Shown piece after piece: positions 28,432 through 37,157 of a DNA stretch of 64,000 bases; positions within the stretch are counted from its first letter, which is position 1, and the number at the start of each line of letters is the position of its first letter. The DNA is from Oscillospiraceae bacterium (GTDB lineage Bacteria; Bacillota; Clostridia; Oscillospirales; Ruminococcaceae). The DNA lies in contig JAJQFI010000020.1 in assembly GCA_021201235.1 (NCBI GenBank), forward strand, positions 124,001 to 188,000, in the 5' to 3' direction. The translations under genes and the position numbers were made by a program. The notes beneath the pieces are model-generated. The model did no database searches. It was not told where the DNA came from and saw only the letters and a list, made by a program, of their open reading frames with translations.

Positions 28432-29214
28432 TTACCTCCTGCGCTTGCTGTGTTTGGAACTGCTGTGCTTGTCCTCGTGTTCCTCAGGGATAGACGCCAA
28501 CGGCTGAACTCCAAGATATTTGACGACATCGTCGGGAGTTGTGAAGGTATCGTTCATTACATAGCGAATCACCAGGAATCCGCAACTTATCACCAGTCCC
28601 AGAATGAATCCACACATAATGTTATAGCTGTAGCTGGGAGATGATTTTCCTGTCGGCACAATCGCACTTTCCGCAAGATGCGGAGCCGTTGTCTCCATTA
28701 CCTCCGGCAGGTAAATTATCGCCTGTTTTGCAAGCTCGTTGGCGATATCCGTTGCCTGCTGAGGGTCGTCGGATGTGACAGTAATCACAAGAATTCTCGT
28801 GTCATCGGGGTTGGTTATATCTATCATATTGCCCAGAGCGGTAGTGCTCATGTCGAGGTCAAGCTCCTCAACCACACTTTCCAGAACCGGACGGCTCATA
28901 ATCAGCTCCTGATAATCCTGCGCCAGGGACGAGCCAAGTTGCAAGTCAGAAAGATTTACAACAGAATTACTCGATGCTGAAACGACATACAGCTTCGAGG
29001 ACGAGGTGTACAGAGGAGTAATGTAAAATTTCGTCACCATAAACGCGATTACGCATCCAAGAAGTACGCACAGCAAAATCTGCCACCAGTGCCCCAACAG
29101 CATATAGCACAAATCCACCAGATCAATGGTGTTGGCTCTTGTGCGACGTTGTGTTGTGACGGTGCTACCCGGCTCTTTTCTTTCCTCTGAATTCACCTTA
29201 TTGTTATCGTCCAT
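28432..29214 (-). CDS. cpsC: CpsC/Wzz-type polysaccharide chain-length regulator
   Basis: Two-helix membrane protein with an outer Wzz domain that activates CpsD and sets chain length. 260 residues: charged N-terminus, first helix WWQILLCVLLGCVIAFMVTK (about 43-62), Wzz-type YTSSSKLYVVSAS and QDYQELIMSRPVLESVV, DDPQQATDIANELAK, a Pro-rich SPSYSYN before the second helix (about 200-222), then a basic tail (KHSKRRR). First gene of the operon, behind a leader with an attenuator. Confidence 0.93.
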   Translation of the reverse strand: MDDNNKVNSEERKEPGSTVTTQRRTRANTIDLVDLCYMLLGHWWQILLCVLLGCVIAFMVTKFYITPLYTSSSKLYVVSASSNSVVNLSDLQLGSSLAQDYQELIMSRPVLESVVEELDLDMSTTALGNMIDITNPDDTRILVITVTSDDPQQATDIANELAKQAIIYLPEVMETTAPHLAESAIVPTGKSSPSYSYNIMCGFILGLVISCGFLVIRYVMNDTFTTPDDVVKYLGVQPLASIPEEHEDKHSSSKHSKRRR

Positions 29215-29281
29215 TGTGTGTAAACCTCAAAACCTCAAATCAAAATCGTGCTGGACTACTCTGCCTGAAATAAAAACAAAT

Positions 29282-29313
29282 AAAAAAATCTCTTCCGGCG
29301 AACCGAAAGAGAT
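29282..29313 (-). terminator. intrinsic terminator (attenuator) in the capsule operon leader
   Basis: Minus-strand RNA: an 11-bp stem (29288-29313, arms ATCTCTTTCGG and CCGGAAGAGAT with one G-U pair, UUCG loop) followed by seven Us (29282-29288). It lies between the promoter and cpsC, so transcription must pass it to reach the operon. Confidence 0.85.
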
Positions 29314-29321
29314 AAGAAAAG

Positions 29322-29350
29322 CCTCCGAATCACCTTGTAAGTGTCGGAGG
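29322..29350 (-). promoter_or_regulatory. leader hairpin upstream of the capsule attenuator
   Basis: Minus-strand arms CCTCCGA and TCGGAGG enclose a 15-nt loop, 8 nt before the terminator stem. It could be a binding site for an antitermination factor. I do not recognise a known riboswitch. Confidence 0.55.
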
Positions 29351-29442
29351 GATAATATTTTGTGGGTGTACGAAACGTACTACCCCCGCAATAGATAATT
29401 TTGTGAATAAATCATCACGCAGTATCCATATTCATTACGAAT

Positions 29443-29471
29443 ATTTTAGCACATATCTGCGAGTGTGTCAA
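29443..29471 (-). promoter_or_regulatory. consensus sigma-A promoter of the capsule operon
   Basis: Minus strand TTGACA (29466-29471), 17-bp spacer, TAAAAT (29443-29448). This leaves a transcribed leader of about 220 nt before cpsC. Confidence 0.88.
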
Positions 29472-29601
29472 GCTTTTTTGGGGATTTTAGACGAAGGGTG
29501 GGGATGATGTTGAGTGCTGACATTCTCTGTAACATACAAGTTGCTGATATTGCAACAATACATAAAGATATAGGCATAGTACGCTTTTGTTACGCTTTCC
29601 G

Positions 29602-29649
29602 AAAAAAAGAAGCCGTAAACCCAGTGTTGATGCGGGTTTACGGCGTTTT
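29602..29649. terminator. bidirectional terminator after guaA
   Basis: Perfect 11-bp stem GCCGTAAACCC / GGGTTTACGGC (29612-29644) with a T tract on either side; on the minus strand it ends guaA transcription. The rest of 29472-29654 holds no gene that I can support. Confidence 0.88.
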
Positions 29650-29654
29650 TGTAC

Positions 29655-31190
29655 TTATTCCCACTCAATAGTAGCCGGCGGCTTGGTGGTAATATCATAC
29701 ACGACCCGATTAATCCCATTTGTCTCGTTGATAATCCTTGACGAACAGCGCTCGAGGACGTCGTAGGGGATTTTGGCGAAGTCGGCGGTCATGAAGTCCT
29801 GAGTGGTGACGGCGCGGAGGGCGAGGGTGTAGTCGTAGGTTCTGCCGTCGCCCATAACTCCGACGGAGCGCATAGTCGTCAGGACGGCAAAGAACTGGCT
29901 CAGGTCCTTGTCGACGCCGCTCTTGGCGAGCTCATCGCGGAAGACCCAGTCGGCGTCCTGAAGGATTGTGAGCCTCTCGTCGGTGATTTCGCCGATGATT
30001 CGGATTGCGAGACCCGGTCCCGGGAAGGGCTGGCGGTTGACGAGCTTGTCGGACAGCCCAAGGGTTCTGCCGAGCGCTCTTACTTCGTCCTTAAACAGCA
30101 TTCTCAGCGGCTCGATAATCTCCTCGAAATCGACGTAATCCGGGAGACCGCCGACGTTGTGGTGGCTCTTGATGACGGCGGCATCGCCCGCTCCCGACTC
30201 GATAACATCGGGGTAGATGGTGCCCTGCGCGAGGTACTCGACATGCCCGATTTTCTTAGCTTCAGCCTCGAAGACGCGGATGAACTCCTCGCCGATAATC
30301 TTTCTCTTCTGCTCGGGAGCCGAAACGCCGTTCAGCTTCGCCATGAAGCGGTCCTTGGCGTTGACTCTGACGAAATTGACCTCCCAGTCGGCGAATGCCT
30401 CCTCGACCTCGTCGCCCTCGTTCTTTCTCATGAAGCCGTGGTCAACGAAAATGCAGGTCAGCTGACTTCCGACTGCCTTCGAGAGAAGCGCCGCACAGAC
30501 GGACGAATCGACCCCTCCGGAAAGCGCAAGGAGCACTCTCTTGTCGCCGATTTTCTCGCGAAGTTCGGCTATTGCGGTCTCGGCGTATCTCTCCATGGTC
30601 CAGTCGCCGCGGCATCCGCAGACGTCATAGAGGAAGCTCCGAAGCATCTGGAAACCGTTCTCGGTGTGGTTGACCTCGGGGTGGAACTGCACGGCATAGA
30701 GCTTGCGCTCAGCGCATTCCATTGCCGCAGTCGGGCAAACGGCGGTGTGCGCAGTCGTCTTGAACCCCTCGGGGACGCTCTTTATATAGTCGGTGTGGCT
30801 CATCCATGTTATCGACTTTTCGGGGAGATTCTTAAACATAAGCGACTCGGAAGAGAATTCCGTCTCGGTCTTGCCGTATTCGCTGACGGGTGCAGTCGCC
30901 ACTTCTCCGCCGAGAAGATACGCCATGAGCTGTGCGCCGTAGCAAATGCCCAGGACAGGGATTCCGAGCTCGAAAATCTCGGGGGAGACGGACGGCGAAT
31001 CGTCCTTATAAACGCTCTTCGGTCCGCCGGTGAAGATGACTCCGACCGGATTCTCGGATCTGAGCATGTCCATCGTGACCTTGCGGTAGGGCACAACCTC
31101 GCAATAGACGTTCGCCTCACGCACACGCCTTGCGATGAGCTGGTTATACTGCCCGCCGAAGTCGATTATTATTACTTTTTCGTGCTGCAT
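29655..31190 (-). CDS. guaA: GMP synthase (glutamine-hydrolysing)
   Basis: Last step of GMP synthesis: XMP, glutamine and ATP to GMP. 511 residues from ATG at 31190, which follows GGAAAG; an in-frame ATG 12 codons upstream lacks support. Class I glutamine amidotransferase domain: [35 protein letters not shown] with the catalytic Cys, and [14 protein letters not shown] with His/Glu. ATP-pyrophosphatase domain: [18 protein letters not shown]-terminal dimer domain: [17 protein letters not shown] and [10 protein letters not shown]. Full length. It is 22 bp after the CapA-family gene and so likely co-transcribed with it, an unusual pairing. Confidence 0.97.
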   Translation of the reverse strand: MQHEKVIIIDFGGQYNQLIARRVREANVYCEVVPYRKVTMDMLRSENPVGVIFTGGPKSVYKDDSPSVSPEIFELGIPVLGICYGAQLMAYLLGGEVATAPVSEYGKTETEFSSESLMFKNLPEKSITWMSHTDYIKSVPEGFKTTAHTAVCPTAAMECAERKLYAVQFHPEVNHTENGFQMLRSFLYDVCGCRGDWTMERYAETAIAELREKIGDKRVLLALSGGVDSSVCAALLSKAVGSQLTCIFVDHGFMRKNEGDEVEEAFADWEVNFVRVNAKDRFMAKLNGVSAPEQKRKIIGEEFIRVFEAEAKKIGHVEYLAQGTIYPDVIESGAGDAAVIKSHHNVGGLPDYVDFEEIIEPLRMLFKDEVRALGRTLGLSDKLVNRQPFPGPGLAIRIIGEITDERLTILQDADWVFRDELAKSGVDKDLSQFFAVLTTMRSVGVMGDGRTYDYTLALRAVTTQDFMTADFAKIPYDVLERCSSRIINETNGINRVVYDITTKPPATIEWE

Positions 31191-31212
31191 TGTATATCTT
31201 TCCTTTCTGTTG

Positions 31213-32475
31213 TCATTCCGTATCATCTATGAAATACATCACCCCATCGTCATCGAACTGAATGCCATAGTCAAGGCACAGCTCGTTCATGAGGTCGATA
31301 ATCTGGCGGTAGCGGGAGGCGTATGTACCCTCGCCCTCCACGAGCAAGTAAACCTTATAATTCTTGATGAACAGCGGGTCTATCGTGAGGCTCTTGAAGC
31401 CGTCCTTGTCGACGGTGATGTTGAAAATGCAGGTCAAGCCGTCGATATCGTCGTCGACGTGCCAGAAGATGAGATTTCCGATGCTGTAGAAAATCGGCTT
31501 GCCGTTATAAAATTCTATCGGTTGGAGAGTGTGCGAATGCCCGCCGATTACGATGTCCGCACCGTTGTCGATGAGGGCACGCCCGAGCTCCTTCTGATAG
31601 GAAGTGACGTCGAAGGTCTCCTCGGTGCCGCAGTGCATGAAGACGATGAGAACGTCGACCTGAGAGTCGTACTCAGCGATTTTCGCGAGGAAGTCCTGAG
31701 TACGCTCGTCGTCCATGCCATAGACCATGTTGATTCCGGCGTGGTCCTCCGAAGCGGCGCAGTCGGACGAAAGATAAACCTTGTTGCACCCGACAAAGCC
31801 GATTGTGACGCCGTTTACCTCTTCCACAAGAAGCCCCTCGGCGTCGTCCTCGTCATAGCCTGCTCCGAAGTATTCGATGCCGTAGCTCGTGAGGTTTTCA
31901 AACGTGTTGAGAAGCGCATCGTAGCCGAAGTCCCTCGTGTGGTTGTTCGCAAGGTTCACGATGTCGATTCCGGCATTCACGAAGCCCTCAAGCATTTCGG
32001 GAGGGGTTCGGAAGCCGTAGCCCTCCGGCTTTTCCGATTCGCCGGTATCGCTGACGCAGGTCTCAAGATTCACAATCGCAATGTCTGCGGCGCTGAAGAT
32101 GTCGCTGACCTCTTTCCAAGGGTAGTCAACGCCCCAGCTGTAGCAGGCGTCGGCAAATTCGGAATCTATCGAGGTGTCCCCGCCGATGGCGATAACGACC
32201 TCGCCGCTCTCCTCCGGCTCTTCTTCGGCAACCGGCTCGGTTGTTGCCTCTGTCGTGACGGTCGTCGGAGCCGTTGTGGCTTCGGTTGTAATTTCAGTTG
32301 TCGCTTCCGTGACAGACGTCACTTCCGCCTCATCCTCAGTCGTCAAGGTGACATCGGGCGAGACGACCTCAAGGCTGTCGTTCTGCGAAACCCGGATCGC
32401 CACTCCTGCGATCACCGCCACCGCAAACACGGCAGTGAACAGAATTATGATTATATTTCGATGCTTTTTTTGCAT
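31213..32475 (-). CDS. CapA-family (poly-gamma-glutamate synthesis type) secreted metallophosphatase-like protein
   Basis: A 420-residue protein with an N-terminal membrane anchor (about 7-28), a Thr-rich linker ([19 protein letters not shown], about 55-80) and a CapA/PGA_cap domain of calcineurin-like fold. Metal-site motifs: [49 protein letters not shown] and [20 protein letters not shown]. The family is named for CapA of the poly-gamma-glutamate capsule; many members in gut Firmicutes occur without the rest of that system, as here. The ATG follows GGAGAG and is 1 bp after the upstream stop. Confidence 0.9.
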   Translation of the reverse strand: MQKKHRNIIIILFTAVFAVAVIAGVAIRVSQNDSLEVVSPDVTLTTEDEAEVTSVTEATTEITTEATTAPTTVTTEATTEPVAEEEPEESGEVVIAIGGDTSIDSEFADACYSWGVDYPWKEVSDIFSAADIAIVNLETCVSDTGESEKPEGYGFRTPPEMLEGFVNAGIDIVNLANNHTRDFGYDALLNTFENLTSYGIEYFGAGYDEDDAEGLLVEEVNGVTIGFVGCNKVYLSSDCAASEDHAGINMVYGMDDERTQDFLAKIAEYDSQVDVLIVFMHCGTEETFDVTSYQKELGRALIDNGADIVIGGHSHTLQPIEFYNGKPIFYSIGNLIFWHVDDDIDGLTCIFNITVDKDGFKSLTIDPLFIKNYKVYLLVEGEGTYASRYRQIIDLMNELCLDYGIQFDDDGVMYFIDDTE

Positions 32476-32476
32476 A

Positions 32477-32773
32477 TCATCTCTCCGTAATCAAGACTTT
32501 TTCCGACAGTTCATATTCCGCATAAACCGACTCTAAAAGCGCAAGGTTACAGCATCTTGCTTTTACTTGTCTGTCGTATTCTCTCAGCTCCGAATCGGCT
32601 GTAAGTATCAGCGTTCTTAGCCCTCTCGCCGTTTTCTCTATGGCGTTCAAATCGGCTTTAAGTGCTCTGTACTGGTTCTGCAAAAGCCGCTTATATCTGG
32701 TGTCGGCTTCCTGATTGATATCAATTATTATAAGCGCACCGTCGGGAACGGAAAACATGTGGTACAGCCTCAT
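32477..32773 (-). CDS. small uncharacterised protein
   Basis: 98 residues from the ATG at 32773, preceded by TTGGAG; a longer reading from 32848 has no ribosome site. It starts MRLYHMFSVPDGALIIIDIN and is mostly helical and charged afterwards (YKRLLQNQYRALKADLNAIE). No signal peptide or membrane segment. Directly upstream of, and coupled to, the CapA-family gene. I do not recognise the family. Confidence 0.6.
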   Translation of the reverse strand: MRLYHMFSVPDGALIIIDINQEADTRYKRLLQNQYRALKADLNAIEKTARGLRTLILTADSELREYDRQVKARCCNLALLESVYAEYELSEKVLITER

Positions 32774-32883
32774 GTCATATTCTCCAATGTAAAACGTATT
32801 GTAAACTAAAATGGGGACGATTACTCGTCCCCACTTTTCCGGTCCCATTTCGCAATCGGCAGGGATTCGCCGACTTTTTCAGG

Positions 32884-32950
32884 TTCTCACTTGATGGCAG
32901 AGACTCGCCGCTTTTTTCGTTCTCACTTGATGGTAGAGAATCACCGCTTT
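32884..32950. repeat. 36-bp imperfect direct repeat
   Basis: Two adjacent copies (from 32884 and 32920) of ttctcacttgatggnagaga followed by ntcnccgctttt; a more diverged third copy may lie at 32837-32880. Non-coding, between the small gene at 32477 and the BspA-type gene. Confidence 0.6.
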
Positions 32951-33050
32951 GAAAGTGCGGAGCATAGCTCCACCTTCAATTACATTATACACAATCCGCA
33001 GACAGAAATCAACCTTTTTCAAAAAATATTTTTCAGGGAAATGTACCCTG

Positions 33051-34148
33051 TCATTCCCCAAAATGCACCGTAAACTTCGACTGGTAGTCATAATACTTCT
33101 CGAGGGTTATCTCGTTCCACTCGGCTTCGGTGCCCTCGTAATAGATATCCGTGAGGTTCGGGCAATCGGAAAGTGAAAACTCACCGATGAAGGTGACGCT
33201 TGCAGGAATTGTAATGCTCGTAAGCGTCTCGTTTTTTTCAAAGGCAAGGTAATCTATCGTCGTGACGCCGTCGGGGATTTCATAACTCGTGTCGGTCTTC
33301 CCGAGAGGATAGCAGATAAGCTCGGTTACGTCTTTATCGAAGAGCACCCCATCGACATCGGCATAGCTCGGATTAGTCTCGTCGACCATGATGCCGGTCA
33401 GACTTTTGCAGTTATAGAAGGCTCCTTCTCCAATTTCGGTGACGCTTGCGGAAATCGTCATATCTCTGAGACTATAGCAATACGAAAAAGCGCCACCACC
33501 TATACTTGTAATCTTGTCTGAAATCTCGAACTCTTCAAGGCTTTTACACATGCAAAACATATCCTCAGGTATCGCCGTAAAGTTGTCCGGGATTGTGATA
33601 GAAACGAGGCTTTCGCAACTCGCAAACGCATTTTCTCCGATTACAGTAACACTGTCGGGAATTGTAATTTCCTCTATTGCATAACAGGCATAGAAAGCCG
33701 ACTCGCCTATCCGTGTCACACTGTCGGGGATCTCGACGTCAGTAAGATTCATGCACCAGTAAAAGGCATAGTTCCCTATAGAATCCACGCCGTCCTGAAT
33801 CTCAACCGAATAGATGAACTGCCTGTCATTGAACCACGGCGCATCGCCGTATTCATAATCTACCGGCTCGAAATTCTCATAGAGAATCAGAGTACCCTCG
33901 GTGTTCTGCTCCCATGTGTCGGTAAAAGTTCCATAGAAGAGGTATGCCGTGCCGTCGCCGTTGTCGATTTTCTGATAGGCTGTTGTTGTGTACGGGGCGG
34001 CGGTAGCTCTGGTGGCTTCGGTGGTGGCTTCAGCCGTAGCCTCGGTGACTTCTGTGGTGTTTTCTTGGGTTTCGGGCTTGTCGGCGCAGGCGGTCAGGCA
34101 TAGCACGAGCGCCAGCACAAGACAAATCAGTGCTGATAATCTTTTCAT
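33051..34148 (-). CDS. BspA-type leucine-rich repeat lipoprotein
   Basis: Surface lipoprotein of 365 residues. Signal peptide with lipobox LTAC (Cys about 21), a Thr/Ala-rich linker (about 30-60), a short beta domain, then about eight LRR_5/BspA repeats of about 23 residues such as IGEGAFYNCKSLTGIMV and VTIPDSVTRIGESAFYACYA-like units, ending YYEGTEAEWNEITL. BspA-type repeats mediate adhesion or protein binding in several host-associated bacteria. The ATG follows AGGAGAAATAATT. Single gene; function inferred from repeat type. Confidence 0.9.
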   Translation of the reverse strand: MKRLSALICLVLALVLCLTACADKPETQENTTEVTEATAEATTEATRATAAPYTTTAYQKIDNGDGTAYLFYGTFTDTWEQNTEGTLILYENFEPVDYEYGDAPWFNDRQFIYSVEIQDGVDSIGNYAFYWCMNLTDVEIPDSVTRIGESAFYACYAIEEITIPDSVTVIGENAFASCESLVSITIPDNFTAIPEDMFCMCKSLEEFEISDKITSIGGGAFSYCYSLRDMTISASVTEIGEGAFYNCKSLTGIMVDETNPSYADVDGVLFDKDVTELICYPLGKTDTSYEIPDGVTTIDYLAFEKNETLTSITIPASVTFIGEFSLSDCPNLTDIYYEGTEAEWNEITLEKYYDYQSKFTVHFGE

Positions 34149-34227
34149 AATTATTTCTCCTATCTTTTTCTTTCTATTATACTATTGCTGTGTTTATCTG
34201 TCAACAATTTTCAGGAATTGAAAATTT

Positions 34228-34255
34228 AAAAGCCTTCCGGATTCCGGAAGGCTTT
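34228..34255 (-). terminator. terminator after the signal-peptidase-like gene
   Basis: Stem AAAGCCTTCCGG / CCGGAAGGCTTT with a TTAAATTTT run on the minus strand, 13 bp after the stop codon of the gene at 34268. Confidence 0.8.
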
Positions 34256-34267
34256 GGCGGCGCTATG

Positions 34268-35419
34268 TTATTTCTTGTCAGAGTTCGCAAGTCTCTGCTT
34301 CTCTTCCTCAAGGAGTTTGATAAGCTCGTCGATTCTTGAGGATGTCGCCTGTGCGGGCTCGTTGGATGAGAGCGACTTCGCGACTTCGTCAAGCTTTGTT
34401 GCGGTCTCGGCGACGGTCGGAACGGGTTCGGGTTCTGCGACCGGTTCAGGCTCGGCAATAGGCTCGACGACGGGCTCGGGTTCTGCTAAAGGTTCGGCAG
34501 AAACTGTCGGCTCGGGCTCAACTGCCTTCGGTGCGGGAGTGCTCGTAACCGAGCGCCATACGAAGGGCTCTTCTGCGGGAATTTCGGGCTCTGCCGGCTC
34601 TGCCGTTGCTACGGGCTCAGGCTCGGTGACTGTCGGCTCTTCCGCCTCGGTATGAGTATACTTCGGTGTGAAATCTCCGAAGTCGAAGAGAGGCGCGTCC
34701 TTCTTCGGAGTCGAAGATTTCGCCGTCTGCTCGCTCGAGAATCCGAAATCAAGGGCGGAATCGCCAGAGGTTCTGTTCTCGGCATCAAGGAACTGACTGC
34801 GGTTTATGTTGAAGGCGTCGACATCGCCGAAGCTCATGTCGGCAGCAAACTCCTCCTGCTCGGCTTTCTTCTGCCTCGAGGCAAGGATGAGCATTATTAC
34901 TTCATAGATAATCAGGAGTGCACAGGGAACGATTACGATAACGAGCATTCCGACTTTTGACGATGCGAATGTAATCACTCCGCCAAGGAATGTGTCATAG
35001 GAAACCGCTCTGCCGATTATGTCCTCTTCGTCGACCGTCCACTGCTGATCGGCGGAGGTGCTGTCATACTTGACGATATAGCTCGTGGTGACGGTGCCGT
35101 CCTCGGCAGTGGTCGTCTGCGAGCCGACATAGCCGACGAGCGCCAGCTTTCCGTCTATGTTACATAGGATTACGTTACCCTCGTTTTCGGGGAGAGTTCC
35201 CTCCTCGACAAAGACCGCCGCACCCTGAGGGATTCGCGGCTCCATACCGCTTCCGCTCATAATGTACACCCGCTTGCCGAAAATCGACGGTGCGGAATTG
35301 GAATCCTTGAAGATTCCGTACACAACGAATGTGCTGACAATCGCCAATGCGAGAATCACCACAACAACTATTCCCACAATCTGCAAAGGCTTGCGCTTCT
35401 TGACAGTTTCCTGAAACAT
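34268..35419 (-). CDS. signal peptidase-like (S26/SipW type) membrane protein lacking the catalytic serine
   Basis: 383 residues from ATG at 35419 (AAAGG upstream). N-terminal helix (about 12-36), an S26-like domain with YIMSGSGMEPRIPQGAAVFV (residues 52-71) and GDLV-like NVILCNIDGK, a second helix (about 150-180), then a long Pro/Glu-rich repeat tail (PEPVAEPEPV) and a C-terminal coiled coil (RIDELIKLLEEEKQRLAN). In S26 enzymes the nucleophile Ser stands directly before Met-Glu-Pro; here that residue is Gly (SGSGMEP), and no clear Lys or His base follows. It is probably a non-catalytic homologue with a scaffold-like tail; an unusual active site with the nearby Ser cannot be excluded. Confidence 0.7.
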   Translation of the reverse strand: MFQETVKKRKPLQIVGIVVVVILALAIVSTFVVYGIFKDSNSAPSIFGKRVYIMSGSGMEPRIPQGAAVFVEEGTLPENEGNVILCNIDGKLALVGYVGSQTTTAEDGTVTTSYIVKYDSTSADQQWTVDEEDIIGRAVSYDTFLGGVITFASSKVGMLVIVIVPCALLIIYEVIMLILASRQKKAEQEEFAADMSFGDVDAFNINRSQFLDAENRTSGDSALDFGFSSEQTAKSSTPKKDAPLFDFGDFTPKYTHTEAEEPTVTEPEPVATAEPAEPEIPAEEPFVWRSVTSTPAPKAVEPEPTVSAEPLAEPEPVVEPIAEPEPVAEPEPVPTVAETATKLDEVAKSLSSNEPAQATSSRIDELIKLLEEEKQRLANSDKK

Positions 35420-35503
35420 GATATCCAACCTTTCAAAATACAAATATGTAACGCACCACGTCAAAACCTGACATGAATACCCAACTTCCACGTTATCATA
35501 GAT

Positions 35504-35532
35504 AGTATATCACATTCCGCCGACAATAGCAA
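35504..35532 (-). promoter_or_regulatory. promoter of the signal-peptidase-like gene
   Basis: Minus strand TTGCTA (35527-35532), 17-bp spacer, TATACT (35504-35509), about 85 bp before the start codon. Confidence 0.65.
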
Positions 35533-35566
35533 ATTGTTTTTTAGAAAAGATGAAAAAAATTTTGTT

Positions 35567-35632
35567 GTGCTTCGCACACCTCTCAGTCAGCTACGCTGAC
35601 AGCTCCCCTTGGCAGGGGAGCCATAAGTGCAC
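35567..35632. repeat. compound palindromic intergenic repeat
   Basis: Nested hairpins: gtgcttcgcac, gtcagctacgctgac and ggctcccct-type arms (agctcccctt...aggggagcc). This looks like the short interspersed palindromes scattered in clostridial genomes. Other copies would lie outside this window. Confidence 0.5.
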
Positions 35633-35636
35633 CTAA

Positions 35637-35666
35637 CAAAAAAGTCTCCCCGACAGAGGAGACTTT
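35637..35666 (-). terminator. terminator after tRNA-Thr
   Basis: Minus strand stem AGTCTCC...GGGGAGACT followed by TTTTTT, directly after the tRNA 3' end. Confidence 0.85.
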
Positions 35667-35741
35667 GGAGCTAGTAGTCGGACTCGAACCGACGACCTGC
35701 GCATTACGAATGCGCTGCTCTACCAACTGAGCCATACTAGC
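35666..35741 (-). tRNA. tRNA-Thr (anticodon CGU)
   Basis: 76 nt including an encoded CCA. Acceptor GCTAGTA/TACTAGC, D-arm GGCTCAGTTGGTAGAGC, anticodon stem GCGCA/TGCGC with loop TTCGTAA (anticodon CGT, codon ACG), T-arm GTCGGTTCGAGTCCGAC. Own promoter and terminator. Confidence 0.97.
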
Positions 35742-35753
35742 GAACGCTTCTAT

Positions 35754-35782
35754 ATTATAAACGCAAAGTTTCAATTTGTCAA
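35754..35782 (-). promoter_or_regulatory. consensus promoter of tRNA-Thr
   Basis: Minus strand TTGACA (35777-35782), 17-bp spacer, TATAAT (35754-35759), with the tRNA start 12 bp downstream of the -10 box. Confidence 0.9.
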
Positions 35783-35807
35783 CCCAAAATTTTGGCAGAA
35801 CACAAAT

Positions 35808-35879
35808 TGTAGGGGCGGATATTATCCGCCCGTTGTGGCGCCATCGACTTTGTCCGGGCGGATGATATCCGCCCCTACA
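35808..35879. repeat. inverted-repeat element, copy 1
   Basis: TGTAGGGGCGGATATTATCC begins the left arm, whose inverted copy closes the element at 35879; arms of about 25 bp end in CGCCCG and face each other around a loop of about 22 bp. The arms are also found at 38539-38608. Confidence 0.85.
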
Positions 35880-35944
35880 TGTCTTGACATTCCTCATCAA
35901 TATGATTATAATTGAATAAAACTCTATGGACAGGAGTACACGTT

Positions 35945-37144
35945 ATGAATTTTATAAAAAAGGCTTATTGCAGGGTGTTTCAGACTTGCCTTTGGATTGC
36001 TTTGCCGGTTCTTCCGTATCGGGAGCCGGAAATCATCAAGAGCATGAGACTTATCCCCGAGACGATTAAGTCGAAGAATCTCACCCGACCGATTATCATC
36101 ACCGACAGGGGCATTATGAGCCTTGGGCTTGTGAATCCGCTGATTGATGCCCTCAATCAAGCCGGAATGCCCTATTCCCTCTACGACGACACCGTTGCAA
36201 ACCCGACCACCCAGAACGTGGCGGAGGCACTCGAACTCTATAAGGAAGATGGGTGCGACTGCATCATCGGCTTCGGCGGAGGTTCGAGCATGGACTGCGC
36301 CAAGGCTCTCGGTGCAAGGTATGCAAGACCGAATAAATCTCTGGGGCAAATGAAGGGCATTCTTAAAGTCGGAAAGAAGATTCCTCTCTTAATCGCCGTT
36401 CCGACCACTGCGGGAACCGGTAGCGAGACGACTCTGGCAGCTGTTATCGTCGATTCGGAGACAAGACACAAGTACGCCATCAACGACTTCCCGCTTATTC
36501 CGAAGTATGCCGTCCTCGACCCCGAGACGACGCTGAGCCTTCCGAAATCAATCACCGCATCGACCGGCATGGACGCCCTGACGCACGCCGTCGAAGCATA
36601 CATCGGTCGCTCGACAACCAAGCAGACAAGAGAGGAAGCCCTGAAAGCCGTCAAGCTGATTTTCGAGAACCTTGACACTGCCTACTCGGGTGGCAAGAAT
36701 ATCGAGGCAAGACGCAATATGCTCACCGCTTCCTACTATGCCGGTTGCGCCTTTACGAAGTCATATGTCGGGTATGTCCATGCTGTCGCCCACTTCTTGG
36801 GCGGCGAATATAACGTCCCGCACGGACTGGCAAATGCGATTCTCTTGCCGCATGTTCTGGAAGCCTATGGGCACAGGATTGATAAGAAGATCCATAAGCT
36901 TGCGATTGCCGCGAACCTGGCGACCGCCGAAACTCCCAATGAGGAAGCGGCGAAAGCTTTCATCCAAGCTATCAAGGACATGAAGGTCCGCTACGGCATC
37001 GGCGACAGGATTCCCGAAATAAAGAAAGAGGACATCCCGAAGCTTGCGAAATACGCCGACAAGGAGGGCAATCCCCTCTATCCCGTTCCGGTGCTGATGG
37101 GCGCATCGGAGCTCGAGCGCTTCTATTACGAAGTCATGGAATAA
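35945..37144 (+). CDS. iron-containing alcohol dehydrogenase
   Basis: NAD(P)-dependent group III alcohol dehydrogenase, 399 residues from ATG at 35945 (GGAG upstream). Seen: PIIITDRGIMSLGLVNPLID, nucleotide-binding CIIGFGGGSSMDCAKALGAR, PTTAGTGSETT, metal-site ASTGMDALTHAVEAYIG (Asp, His) and HAVAHFLGGEYNVPHGLANA (two His). It probably reduces aldehydes or oxidises alcohols; the substrate cannot be told. It lies 13 bp before an aldehyde dehydrogenase gene, so the two likely interconvert alcohol, aldehyde and acid. Both are read opposite to their neighbours. Confidence 0.93.
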   Translation: MNFIKKAYCRVFQTCLWIALPVLPYREPEIIKSMRLIPETIKSKNLTRPIIITDRGIMSLGLVNPLIDALNQAGMPYSLYDDTVANPTTQNVAEALELYKEDGCDCIIGFGGGSSMDCAKALGARYARPNKSLGQMKGILKVGKKIPLLIAVPTTAGTGSETTLAAVIVDSETRHKYAINDFPLIPKYAVLDPETTLSLPKSITASTGMDALTHAVEAYIGRSTTKQTREEALKAVKLIFENLDTAYSGGKNIEARRNMLTASYYAGCAFTKSYVGYVHAVAHFLGGEYNVPHGLANAILLPHVLEAYGHRIDKKIHKLAIAANLATAETPNEEAAKAFIQAIKDMKVRYGIGDRIPEIKKEDIPKLAKYADKEGNPLYPVPVLMGASELERFYYEVME

Positions 37145-37157
37145 GAAAGGACAAACT

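Noticed and set aside
29215..29440. Known riboswitch class in the capsule leader
   Set aside because: I compared it by eye with c-di-GMP-I, preQ1 and THF riboswitches and saw no matching core; kept only as attenuator.
30159..31232. 357-codon plus-strand open frame
   Set aside because: Antisense to guaA, which has all family motifs; no similarity or start signal.
31135..32490. 451-codon plus-strand open frame
   Set aside because: Antisense to the CapA-family gene; arises from its codon bias.
35567..35632. Small RNA gene next to tRNA-Thr
   Set aside because: Palindromes look like an interspersed repeat; no promoter faces it apart from read-through of the tRNA, which ends at its own terminator.
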